64,000 bases of DNA. Source: Stereum hirsutum FP-91666 SS1 (Eukaryota > Basidiomycota > Agaricomycetes > Russulales > Stereaceae). Position 1 is the first letter of the stretch. Each line of letters opens with the position of its first letter. The DNA lies in assembly GCF_000264905.1 (NCBI RefSeq), contig NW_006763144.1:1431648-1495647 (forward strand), given 5' to 3'. The notes under the pieces are model-generated. The model saw nothing but the letters and a program-made list of their open reading frames with translations. It had not been told where the DNA came from and searched no databases. Positions 22,609 through 34,300 of this stretch are shown here, in pieces. A program made the translations under genes and the position numbers.

Positions 22609-23788
22609 CTAGCCTCCTCCATGTTGCGTCTCCTCTCTGGGTAATCCCACCTGTCCAAACCTCCGAAATCTATCTTCATCGCACCAGAGGTCAAGTTTAC
22701 CTGAAGTTCAGTGATATGAGATGCTCGTGCGCGCCAGCTGTCTCCACTGAGGAAAGTGACGCAGACCGAAAACGATGTCAGTCATGTCAGGAGAAACCAA
22801 CAGCCCAGAGTACGATGGCCCTACGAACCTGGCGGTACCGTACATGTCACCTTGACCGCTGACGAGTCTGGCACACTGGTCCGTATTCGACTTGGCGTCG
22901 TAAATCCACAACGTCTTTCCCGAATAGACTTCTTGCATGCGTTCAAGATCGACGAGTCGGTGCCCAGGAGATGTACGTTTCAAACCTTGAAGCGGAGAAG
23001 GCGCGGGTCGGACGGAGACATCGGTGAATATACGAAGGGCGGTGAGGTTCGAGATGTTTGTGAAGTGAGGATAATCTCTGGGATTTTCTGGGACCACCGT
23101 GAAAAATGCAAGGGCTTCCGGCTCCTCGGAGTCAGAGTCGAAAGCGGCGTCTTCAGTACCAGATGGTTGCGGGACGCTGGCGTCGGTCATATCGACGTCT
23201 TGGGACGTAGAAGCTGTGACCGGAGGGTCGGGCTCAGTGAAGTCCTTTTCAGATTCCAAAAGGGTGTCATAGAATGTTTTCCACGCCGCATCATTAGAAA
23301 AGTCTGTCCGGACGATGATGCCGAGACTGGTTGCCCCTGTCGGACTGTCGCTGTCGTCGAAAGGATCCTCGTCCGTCGTGTAGGAAGGAGCTTGGTCATT
23401 GACATTCTGCAATATTTCATGATTCGGAGGGCGAGGTCAGTAACGGTGATGAGTTTTTGAAGCGTACCTTGGGAGGCGAAGGTTATTTGGGAACGCACTG
23501 GTATTACCACGTTTAGAGCCGCGCGCTCTTGAGGGCTGAGTCCCCAAAATCTTTCGAGAACTCTCAATCTGCCTTTTCGCCTGCCATCCGCGTTGTTGTC
23601 TTGTTTGATAGATGGGTACTGATCCTGCACTCTCCAGAGATTAGATGAGGACGGTGTAGAGATGTGGTTGTCGGGGAACGTTCACACAAAATTAACGGTG
23701 GACAACGACCTACCTGAAGAAAGCGAAGGAAGCAGGGAGAAGAGTTCGAGGTGAATGCTTTCAACCGTTCTGCTTGTTGTGAGCTCAT
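22609..23788 (-). CDS. Hypothetical protein with acidic middle region
   Basis: Model: exons 23788-23714, 23624-23508, 23406-22814, 22746-22701, 22650-22609; 290 residues, phases consistent. Seen: a short N-terminal helix (SSQQAERLKAFTSN), LRVLERFWGLSPQERAAL, DEDPFDDSDSPTG, an Asp/Glu/Ser/Thr-rich linker (residues ~110-150), then LALRIFTD-like and KTLWIYDAKSN blocks and GDSWRARASHITELQ near the end. I do not recognise the family; no catalytic motif is evident. Without the last two splices the frame runs to 22708 with a different tail. I prefer the spliced version because GT-AG phases match and the residues look more protein-like. A 234-codon antisense frame over the same DNA is a shadow. Confidence 0.6.
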
Positions 23789-24280
23789 AGCTGATACGGA
23801 TCGTGGTCGTGGCTAAAGAGGCGTAATGCAGCTCACAAGTTTTCCATCTTGTTTCCATCTACGGCATTTCCCCGGAAGTTCAGAATCAATGATCGACGCG
23901 GATCGGGAAAAGAGACGCGATGCAGCCGATGCTTTTCCAAGCCCTTCAAACCAAACCTTACCGTGACGCCCAGAAGGAAATTATCAAGGAAAGATCATTT
24001 GAATGAGATCGGATGCGTATGATGCAATAGGACTGTAATAGTCCTTTTATACCCAGGACTCGAGAATGCATATACGCTGGTACAAGTACACAAGACAAAA
24101 TAACACCCATCAAACCAAACAAATCATTTATCTTCACTGTCAACGCCGAGGACTGTGTGTCGGTGTTCTATCCTAGTGAGACGAGGGTTGTGAAAGTAAT
24201 CTCTCCCTTCGATAGGATCCTCGATATCATGCCTTGACATGGGTCAGGAATTGCCACATGACACGGAATCAACAGAATAC
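23789..24280. other. Spacer between two minus-strand genes
   Basis: No gene is seen. It should hold the promoter of the hypothetical protein and the 3' end of the F-box gene. Confidence 0.5.
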
Positions 24281-26715
24281 TCACACAACGTTAAGATGTT
24301 CAGTTATATCACGGATCGGAAGCCACCGAGAGAGTGAATTGTGTTCAGCGATGTGGACTGTACAACGGCAGCAGCCCCAGCAATCTTGAGGGTGAGTTTC
24401 GATACGTTCCTTGTTCAAGGCGATCTCCGTTTGGGCAGGTGTGAGCAATTTAAAGGTAGGCGAACCACCTCGCTGCTCGCAAGTATGTTCCACCTAATAA
24501 GCACGCGAAACGATGAATCAGCTAAGTGGATCCGGTCAGAGGCATCACAAAAAAATACTGACACATTCTCGCCAACCCATAACTGGCCACCCTTTTATAC
24601 CAACGTCTCCTTCAAAACGAAGACGAACGCCACACGTAAGGCAGGCGAAACGATCGTTTCGGGTATTGAGATCAAGGACAGTCGTGGTAGCCGGGTCAAG
24701 GCAAAGCAATTTCAGGAGGTGGGCTACTAGCCTACTACCTCGCTCGTTCCACAGAGGTAAAGGGGGATCCGGGCTGCCTTCAGGGTGAAGATAGTGCACT
24801 CTGCACCGATGAGCAAGGATCTCTAGACCTGCTAAATACCTTGAGGAGCGCTGCGTCTGGTTCGCCATGTCATCACATTTTTCACACTTGAAGACCGAAA
24901 CCGCCAGTTCCAAAGGCGAGCTAGTGATGTCAGACTGCAGTTCAGAGCTTTGACCGCTCTTCGGAAATGGTTCTGCAAGTACAGAGGAAGGAATTGCGGC
25001 GACTGCAGCAGCTGTTCTGCTATCGGCCCAGGCTTGCAGCGTCGGGGTGAGAGAGATCAGGAGTTGTTTCGCTTCCTGTTTGAACTGAAGAGAGAGCTCG
25101 ATATCGTTGTCGACCAGGTCTTGAGTTTTGGGTATGTACGGGATATCGTGTTCGCTGGGAAAAGTAGGCTGCCGTAAAGAGTGAACCTCGGTCTGGAGGT
25201 ATTGGACATAAACGTCGGAAAACGCTTTTCGTCGTTCCCGAAGGCGGCTGCATCGTTCTCGCTCCTCCCTTTCCGAACGATAGATATCGAGCTTTGGTCT
25301 TTGCAGTGCGTAGAAGATGTTCCATGCTGTTTCTAAAAAAAAGTTTCAAATCGAAAGAAAACGGAACCAACGAAGGGTGGAATGTGCACACCTTGGTCGC
25401 GAAGAGGGATCGTCGGAAGTAAATTTGTTGGTTTTCCTACGATGTGGGCATAATCCTGATATTCATACCCAAGCGCCGACAATCGCATACCAACCCTGTA
25501 TCAACAATTAGCATTATATGATATGGCACATTGGGGGAATGCATTGATCTCACTCGTGGCTGAGTGTTCCTTCGCATTTGTAAAACCAATTCGAGCAGTG
25601 TTCGGCATGCTGTTCAGGACGTTAGATGCACGATGACTGTGCTTTGGATGGACGACGCACTTTTTGTCTAGCTTTCAAAGCTGATACTCTACGCTCTCTA
25701 ACGGTAGTTAGAGCAGCCTGTAGGTCCTCGCCGGTCAAGGTTTCAAAGAGTGGACTCAGTTCGGCCTGAAGGCTGAGGACGTCCTGATACCAAAACCCCC
25801 CATAATGAAACCCCGTTTCATGTTTTGCTGGGTCACAGAAAACTTTGAAATAGGCAGGTAAGCATGGAAGCATCGTCTGCGGAAGCAATTTCTCGCAGAC
25901 ATGTATGTCTCGACAGATACTATGCGCACCGAGAGCAGTTTGGAGTCGCGTTGTAAGTAATGTCTATAATCAAAAGACGAGCGAGATTGCTCACTACTTG
26001 TTTTTGCATCCCGAGCAAAATCGGCGGCACAAGAAGACACTGCATTCTGTGTCTTGGTCTTCTTCTCCACAAGTCTGTCACGTTTAATGAGTTAGATTCG
26101 GCATAAGCATCACAAAACAGAGCAAATTACGTGACAGTGTTTCCCCCCAAAAATAAGGTAAGCCCATGCAGGCTCTGACAGACCTTCGGGGCACCGGGAA
26201 GCATGAGGCAAGTTATCATACGAGGCCTTCCATAAAAATGCAACATCACGAGAGAGCAAGGTCTTCCGAAAGGGCTTGCATGTGAGAGCGAGATGGACTA
26301 AGTCGTACGGAGCGAGATAATGCATGATCTGGACGTGATGTCGTTCAATCCAAGATAGCCATGGGAGACGGAGACCAGAGCCTGACCTCGAAAAGAATTT
26401 CTAGTGAGATCGATAACAATGGGTTCTTGAGATTGGTTGTAGCAGCGACAAGGGCTTCTTTCCTCGTGCGACGGGTGGGCTTAGTCTTGACGCGCTTTCT
26501 GGGAGACTCTTCACCTATTCTTTCCTTAGTGGCGTCGGTCGTAGCTAGAGAATAAGAGGAACGGAACCATCAAACGACGTCGGTGAGTCCGCTGTAGTCG
26601 TCACAGGGGTCGCTTGCGGTTGTGAGAGCTCACACTTATCGACAGACATCTTGGAGGGCGTTTGACTCTTGGAAATGGGTAGCTTGCCGGTCCTAGTTCT
26701 CGTTGCTGGAGGCAT
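24281..26715 (-). CDS. F-box protein with Cys/His-rich segments
   Basis: Nine exons: 26715-26634, 26544-26387, 26328-26131, 26074-25998, 25919-25661, 25609-25554, 25495-25392, 25332-24563, 24493-24281; 638 residues. A basic N-terminus (ESPRKRVKTKPTRRTRKE) is followed by an F-box: PLLSISLEILFEIMHYLAPY, then DLVHLALTCKPFRKTLL and VAFLWKASYDN. Next come Cys pairs (HCHTCGEED, CRRFCSGCKNK), EHCSNWFYKCEG, then CEKCDD, FACLTCG and CWGCCRC, suggesting zinc binding through the protein. This arrangement is common in agaricomycete F-box proteins, thought to present substrates to SCF ubiquitin ligases; no substrate can be inferred. It diverges from the SmD3 gene 160 bp away. Confidence 0.82.
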
Positions 26716-26875
26716 GGTTAGGACTAAGAAGAGCAGACGCGGACGCGGTGTCGGTGACCCTGATTAATGCGCGTCCTTATTTCCCACGGGCGCGTTGTTT
26801 CCCACGATTGTGTCTGGAGTCGAGCTGCAGCGTGCGGACGACGCCTGCACTTGCTTATACCCTTCGTCCACAACC
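26716..26875. promoter_or_regulatory. Compact divergent promoter, F-box / SmD3
   Basis: Only 160 bp separates two divergent ATGs, so both promoters must overlap. No specific site was identified. Confidence 0.4.
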
Positions 26876-27483
26876 ATGAGCTCTGGTCTTGGTGTCCCCG
26901 TCAAGCTTCTGCATGAATCTCTCGGTCATGTTATCACTGTAGAGCTCAAGACTGGCCAGCTTTATCGAGGAAAACTGGCTGAAGGTTTGCCATTATCTGA
27001 ATCGCCCAGCATCATATTGCTAACCTATTATTATTCTAGCTGAAGACAATCTGAACATCTCACTGAAGGAGATTACTGTTACCGGGAGAGATGGTCGTAT
27101 CTCTCAACTTGATCAAGTATACATTCGTGGGAGTATGGTCCGATTCTTCATTGTCCCAGACATGTTGCAGAATGCGCCCATGTATGTCCCATTGCCTGCT
27201 AAGTTGGTCCCATTCGTTACTAACAGAGACGTAGGTTTAAACGGGTAGGACCAAATGCGATGAGAGGAAGAGGTATTGGCACAGCTCGTGGTCGTGCTAC
27301 TATCATGCGAGGTGCGTTCTCCCTCGACCTGCCTCTCTTCTTCGCTGACTCTCAATTTCCTTGTGTAATCAGCAAACGGTATGTTGATCATTCCAAACTC
27401 TAAACCGCCTTTCAATGGCTCATTTTACTCTACCAGCTCGTCGTGGACGTGGAGTTCCTGCTGCAAGAGGGATCAGGCGTTGA
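26876..27483 (+). CDS. smd3: Small nuclear ribonucleoprotein SmD3
   Basis: Five exons: 26876-26984, 27040-27181, 27235-27311, 27373-27378, 27437-27483; 126 residues. The Sm1 and Sm2 motifs are clear: [20 protein letters not shown], then GKLAEAEDNLN, and [15 protein letters not shown]. The tail is rich in RG repeats ([28 protein letters not shown]), sites for arginine methylation in the family. SmD3 is part of the heptameric ring on U1, U2, U4 and U5 snRNAs. Exon 4 is only six nucleotides long, CAAACG. It is needed to join the RG tail in frame (Ala-Asn plus one base) and is flanked by AG and GTATGT. Confidence 0.97.
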
Positions 27484-27770
27484 GGCTATATCCTCTTCCA
27501 GTCACCGTTTCCTGTTCCTTCTTGCCAAAATGTTCGCGCTCCGTGCGTATGTACACTGTTCGTAATGCCGTTCTCGTATAGCTAGTGCAATATCTCTGTC
27601 TGTATCGTATATAAGAGGCCTAAGATGGGTCACTCACCTTGCCAGTTAGTGATATCTCACATAAGCTTCGTTTGTTGAAATCCAAGGCTCTTGCCAAACA
27701 AACCGATTAGGCAGTCGGTCCAACTTGTTCTGGCCACCGTACCTCAACGTCCCAAGATCTGAACGTTCTA

Positions 27771-30700
27771 ATGGACGCCCATGTCACCAGCAGCTCGTCG
27801 TCGCGGGACCCGTTTGACCTTGAAAGGCTTGCTAATGAACTCGCTGTTCGAGAGCAGGTTTTTGGACCAACCGACGAGGATCTGGCCAAGGATGTTGGTA
27901 TAGCATCCCACGACTTTCCGCTATACGCACCACTCTCGCACTCCAATCCTTTCTTCTCGTCCGAGACATTCAATGTCGAAGAATTTCTGTTGTCACGCTC
28001 TCACACATCCCTGCCTGACCTACGCTCAGAACTTCGGGACTATCTGGCCGCGCTGAAGGAGGAACTCGTCATGCTCATTAATGATGACTATGAAGCATTC
28101 ATCAGTTTGAGCACTGACTTGAAGGGAGAGGGTGTCAGGCTGGAGAGGATGCAATCTCCTCTAGGAGACTTGAAAGCTCATATACTTGTACGCTGTATCC
28201 GTCACGGTGTTTCCTAGTACCACAATTGATGTTTGTGGGTGCGGGTAGGAGTCCAGACGTGAACTGCAGCTTATTCAGGAGGCGATCCACACGAAGCTGA
28301 GGAAACGGTCTGTTCTGCGTGATGAGAAGGTTTGTTTACTTTCGAAGGGTTAGACTTTGTGTTCTTACTTGGAAAGATTGCGTTGTATCGCTAGGCTTTC
28401 CTTCACCTCCTACTCAAAATATCCGAATCCGTCTCTCGCTTGGAGTCCTTGCTTGTTATAACCTCCCCTGAGGGCACGACATCTTCACCGGACATCCAAT
28501 CAATGTCCCTCATCAAATCTCCCGACGCAGAGGGTCTTGATGGGTGAGTCGTTCTTCTCGATGTCCCAGAACGCCACGTCTTACTGGGTGCCACAGTACA
28601 CGGGGCAACCGCGCAAAGCACTTGGGAAGAGTGGCCGCTGAGTACACCCAGCTTCTGTACCATGTCAATAAGGCCCAGAAGGACCACAAGTCTGCCTTCA
28701 TCGAAGAGTCACAATGGGTTCGTGACATTTCACTCCCTCCGTATCAAGTCCCTTACCTCACAGTAGCTCGTAGCGCATTGACCGTATCAAGTCTACGCTG
28801 TCATCGGACCTCGACCATCTGTTTGCGAGCACATTACATTCTGTGACGAAAGAGGGCAGGCTGAACGAGGTGGAGAAGTCTAAGCATATGGCGGATCTCG
28901 CAGAATGTCTGCGCACATACGACGTATTGTGTCTTTGGCGGGATGCCGAGGATGTGCTCAGACGAGAAGTCATACGGGAGTTTGTCAAGAAAGTATGCCA
29001 GCTCTCACACTTGTTCATTGACCGATGCTGATGACAACACTTAGACTATATTTCCAGCTGCTCTTTCCACCCCTCGCTCCCCTCTTGTCCCTCATACTCC
29101 ATTCCCTGTTCGTGGTGTTGTCGCGCCTGCGCCCAACACCGCATCATATCCCATGCGCACTCCATATACACCCTTCACCGCCTTCGCCTCGAAATCCAAC
29201 CCATTCGAATCGCAACAGCATCCTACAGCGCATCTACTCGATGACACGGAGAATCCCCTCGCAGGGCTGTATAACACTATACTTAAGTTTGTTGACCGCG
29301 ACTTGAAGCGGGTTATGGAATTGGCGGATAAAGTGAGTATGGTCAAGAAGAGCTCAAAGGCAAACGCTCTGCTACAGGAGAGGACAGACGGTACGAAGAG
29401 CATCACAAGGGAGGGCCAGGGCTATGAGATATTGGCAAATGTTGTGTGGGCTGAAATTGGGAGAGCCATTATGGATGAGTTGGGAAGTACTGTATTCGCT
29501 GCAGGAAAACCAGACGAGTTTCGCAAGGTGGGCAACTATCTGTGGTCTGAGCAGGTGGTATGCGTGGGACTAACTATCCTTGGAGTAGAACCATGAAACC
29601 ACACAGGCGTTCCTGCGAGGGCTACAATATCTGGCTCCTTCCGCTCATTCAGTGGAGGCTATGACCGCACATCCGGTATATCTTGCCTTCGAACGTCGAT
29701 GGCAATTACCTGTATATTTCCAACTACGATGGCAAGAAATCGTGGCAAGGTTGGAAGAGGCGCTTTCCACCTCGAAGATCGAGCCTAGTTCTGGTAAAGG
29801 TAATGACCGTTTCACTCCTTGGTGAACTCTGCTGATCAGTGATATTGAAGAAAACCAACCGTTCGTTACTTCACAATCGGTCGCTGTATGGACAGCGATC
29901 ACTACGTGCTGGAGTGCAGAGGTCTACATTCCTGAGCTGAGTCATCGATTGTGGAAGTTGACTTTACAGGTCAGTCTTTAACTATTCAAATATTAATCCA
30001 GCGTCGATTGATTTATCTGGGCTAGTTGCTGAGCAGATATCGGACATGGCTGGAAAACACTCTGCCTCGGCTCGATCCTCCTTCAAAATTCATAACAGCC
30101 GAGAAGGTGCGTTGTCCTGAACCTTGTCATTAAGTTTTCAAGGTATGACTGCGATACTTCAATTTCAGCAAACGTTCACACCGGGAGCTACACCACCTAC
30201 CATCACGCGAGCTTCCACCCCTGTCCCTGCAGGCGAGGCAAGCTCGGCCGAGAACGTTGCGGCGGACGAAGCAACTCTGCGTCAATTTGCGGTCGCAATC
30301 ACAGATATCCAAGCCATGAAATCTCAAGTGTTGACGTTGTGGCGGGAGGAAATCAGTATGATGTTGCCTGACATGTCGGATGTTGAGGATCCTGCTCTTC
30401 CCGAAGGCAAGTCCGCTGTTGCGTAGGGCACCGTTTCGTACACTAACGCTCGTCATTCTCTCGACCAGATGCCCTTGAGCACGTTCTGTCAACCATCACT
30501 TCCATAGTCCCATCACTATCAGCACACATAGTCGCAATTCTGTCAAAACGTGCATGTGAAGCACTTCTCCCTGTTCGCTCCATACCTTCACAATTCCGTG
30601 CAATGTCGAACAAGCGGCCTCCGACGGAGCCAAGTTATTTTGTCGCATCCATTCTGCGACCGTTAAAGACGTTCTTTGGGATCGGTGCGGCCGAAGGTGT

Positions 30701-31167
30701 GGGCGAAGCGCTCACGCCCGACTATTTGAAGCCATATGCGGAAGAGGTGTTCGAGGCTGTCGTTCATAGGTAAATTCGTCTTTTCACTCACGACTAATAG
30801 ATCACTGAGCTTGCGAACAGATACATCTACTACATCACAGCCATGAAAAAGACGGAAGAATCGTTGCGACGTCTGAAAAAGGGCAAGAAAGCCACATCTG
30901 GCCTCTTTGGGACTACCTCTCTCTTCGGCCAGGCTTCTTCTGGGAAAGAGGATGACAACAGGGACGAGGAGAGGATTCGTACGCAGATGATGATGGATGT
31001 GGAAGCTTTTGGGAAGGATGCCGAACTTCTCGACGTCGACGTCAGAAGAAATTCCAGTTTCATCTCGCTGGTCGAGATGGTCCAAGTTAGTCTCGCAGAT
31101 GGTGAGTACCGCGTTTGCCTAATCGAAAATGGTCACTGATACTGACGACATCTTGAAGAAAATTGAT
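27771..31167 (+). CDS. COG2: Conserved oligomeric Golgi complex subunit 2
   Basis: Thirteen exons: 27771-28187, 28249-28329, 28395-28543, 28597-28717, 28774-28992, 29045-29554, 29607-29799, 29851-29969, 30026-30106, 30169-30406, 30469-30769, 30821-31101, 31160-31167; 905 residues. The N-terminal COG2 domain is plain: FNVEEFLLSRSH, LPDLRSELRDYLAALKEELV, LINDDYEAFISLSTDLKGE. Later blocks such as ECLRTYDVLCLWRDAEDV and GLYNTILKFVDRDLKRVMEL fit the family. COG tethers intra-Golgi retrograde vesicles; Cog2 is in lobe A. The intron after 30406 starts with GC (GAAG|GCAAGT) instead of GT. The final exon is tiny and gives a C-terminus of two residues after ADE; its acceptor is the least certain. It converges on VPS8. 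Confidence 0.93.
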
Positions 31168-31334
31168 ACCCGCGATCCCATTGACATGTTAGGTATATGA
31201 CGCGTTTCGTGTAATAAATTGAATTCATCCAGGCCCGACCATATAGACATAATATTAAGCGGAAGTAAGGAAAACCAAATAAAACGAGTAACCATACGAC
31301 ATATAAGGGTAATGTAGAGATGCGTTGACATGTG
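31168..31334. terminator. Convergent 3' ends of COG2 and VPS8
   Basis: Only 167 bp separates two stop codons on opposite strands, so the two 3' UTRs and polyadenylation sites must overlap or abut. Confidence 0.4.
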
Positions 31335-34300
31335 CTAATGTACAGTGGTGGAAGGTGGAAGGTCAGAAGGCAAACAGTTACTGTGGTATATCTTTCCTGT
31401 CCGTGAGACGACGATCTTGCTAACGACCTCACTCTCCGATCCTCCAGCACGTGAGCCAACCTTCAGCGGTGGTGATAGCACCTGTCGACAGAACTGACAG
31501 AGCCCTCTGCTCGGTGCCCAACCTTTTGCCCTCTCTCGCGTCAGACTCTCCACCGTCTCGAATAAGTCTCGGTCCAATAGGTGTTTCGTGATGATAAGCA
31601 TGTCTCCCTCAGATCTGTAGGTATCCATCATGCTGGTCAAGATAGTGCGGAACTCGGTGTATGGTGTCCCTTTGGCGGAGTGCGACGTCGCCTCGACTAG
31701 ACGCTTGAAAAGGCGAGGGAAGGAAATACCCTTCGACGAGCTCACGGAGACCAACGAAGAGAACGTCTTCTGGACCGACATCCGCAGGGATTGCAGCACT
31801 TGTCGCTCCTGTCTTGTCGTCGTATCTTCAGCCTCGAGTGTTTGAGAACCGGCCTGGGGCGAGCAGCAACCAGAGATGGATTGTACCGCGTCAATTTGGG
31901 TGCAAAGGAGGCGGAACCAGAATTCTTCGACGGATGAAGTGCTCTCCGCGCCTTTTGAGTGCTCGAGGCAGACTGAGCCTCCAATCCTGGAGACCCTCTC
32001 CAGCGCGTCCAGTTGCTCCTGCAATGATGTCCAGTCTTCTGTGTCGGCCTCACGAAGCGACACTAGCCCCGTAGCTATACGGCCGACGAGGATCTTGTCG
32101 AACATCTCAAGCTTCGATAACGCTTCCGAGGGCCGCCCATCTCGATTCAAAGCCCATACTGCGGCATCAAACGATTCGTGCTCCTCGCACGCTCGCACCA
32201 CATCGTCCCACACCAGGAAATCCAACGGGAAGTATTCAAGAGCAGGAATGACACCGGCCGGGTCAAACTGACAGTGCAGGGTGACATAGAGCTGACGGAG
32301 TGACGGTGATAGGTGAGAGGAAGGTGTGTTTGCTCGCGAAGTGACATGTCTGTCGTGGTCTTCTGCTGTAGGAGGTGCGAGGAGACAGTGCAAGTATGCG
32401 AAACGGGCATGGTCGCCTTTCGGTCCTAAGGTCTCCAGAGCTTTCTCGTGTAGTTGAGGGGTATGAGCGTCGATGAATAAGGCAGTCTCCATTACGTTCG
32501 CATTCGTGAGGTGCGGCAACGAGTCAGATATTGTGACCAGCAAATCCTCTGGAGGAGCGCCCTTATTGCTACGACATGCAAACTTGAATATCTCGTTCGA
32601 ACTACGGAAAAGTTCGAGTGGAAGGATGTCCGGATCGTGCAGGTAAGCAAGGAATAGAGGCGCCCACTGTCGTTCCTGTCGATGCCACGAGCGAAGAATG
32701 CGGAAGAATCGCGCCTTCTCGAATAGATGAAGGATATCATCGCTTTCGTCTGGCGTGTAAACGGAGAGAAGGTATTCGGCAGCCAACTGGCGGTCCTCTC
32801 GAGTGTTCGGATCAGGGTCAGTAGCGAGACCGATGAGGATGTCCGACAGCGAGCTTGGGCTCATCTGGATGAATTGTGGGTACTTGGGCACGTTTCGAGC
32901 GATGAAGATATAGACGAAGGTCACATCGCCTGGAGAAAGTCCGGGTTGAGACTTGACAACCTCGAGAAGGACCTTGATGAAGACCAACCGACTAGCTCCT
33001 TGACTCTCGTCGTTGAGATAGGCGTCCTCGAAAGCAAGGTCCAGAGAATGAAGGAACGCCTCCGCATCGAAACGCAGTAAGAGCCGGCAGTATGGGTAAG
33101 TTGGCTCCCCACGACCCTCCTCTTCCGCTGTGAGCACGAGTCTCCCGCTCTCTCCTGCTGGCCAGGATGTCGAACGACCGTTAAACACGAAACCATAAAC
33201 ATCTTGTTTCGCTTGCGAAGCCTCCTCCTGTTCTAATGGCTCTTCGCTTGGATATGTGAGTCCGGACAAGACGTTGGCTATATAGGGGAAGATCTTGTAC
33301 GCGTTCAAGACTACGGGCTCGATTTCCTGCTCCTGCTCCTGCTTCTCCGCGTTCGTACCCGTTTGAACGGGGTTGAAAGGTCTGTCCCGGCGATACTGCA
33401 TGACCTTCCGGATGAGCCCGAGAAGTTCCACGATGGGAGCCACGTAGTCCTTCATGGCCCGGGTATATACGTAGATGAGCGCATCGTACAGGTGATACTT
33501 CTGGCAGAGATTGATGGACTGGTTGATGTCCAAACACTCCGGGTCTATGTGCCAGATGACCCGCTCCGCTAGATCTGGTTTATTGTCATCTTCGTGCATG
33601 GCGATCAAACGCTGCGCTATACGCGGTGGCACGTATCGAATGTCGTTGTCCAGGATAAAGGTCTCGAGTTGTTCGAGATAGATTCGGGTGATGCCGCAAT
33701 CGTCGTAGCATTGAAATAGGTCCTCGAAAAGGAATTCGAAGTCGTCCAGGACGATGCAGGCTCGTGCGCATGTCGCCACTAGACCTTCAAACAAGGACGT
33801 GCGGTCTACACCCCGTCCGTCGGGGGTGATGTGCGTCCCATCCGTCATGCGGTCCTCAGAGAACGCGTATCGTGTTGAAGCAGTCATGAGCTCGCGCATC
33901 TTCTGTTCCACAACATTCTTGAGCTGCTGAGGATCGTCAGGGAGGCCGTTCTTGTTGCCCGGCGCTGTGCCCAGATAATACGCCCTGGTGAGGTCGATGG
34001 CGCTGAGGAAATCGCCTTCCTGGACGAAGGACAGTATTCGGTCTGCCCATGTGAGAAGCGTGCCGACTTGAAGCTCTTGGCGACCCTGCGAAAGTAAAGC
34101 GGTCAAAAGAGATGAAATCGACCGACTGAAGCGAATAACTTACAAGAAGGAATACTTTGCCTTTGTATGTCCGCACACTATGGGCAATGTCGCCAAGTGA
34201 GTCCGAATAAGACATGGTTCCGTTGCTGGTGTAGCCCATCGTCGGCGAGATTAAGGAAGACGCGTCAAAGCGAACCCGCTCGATTCTGTTCTGTGTCAAG

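Noticed and set aside
22756..23460. 234-codon plus-strand open frame
   Set aside because: It is a mirror of the minus-strand hypothetical gene, whose frame has better composition and splice sites; Arg-rich shadow.
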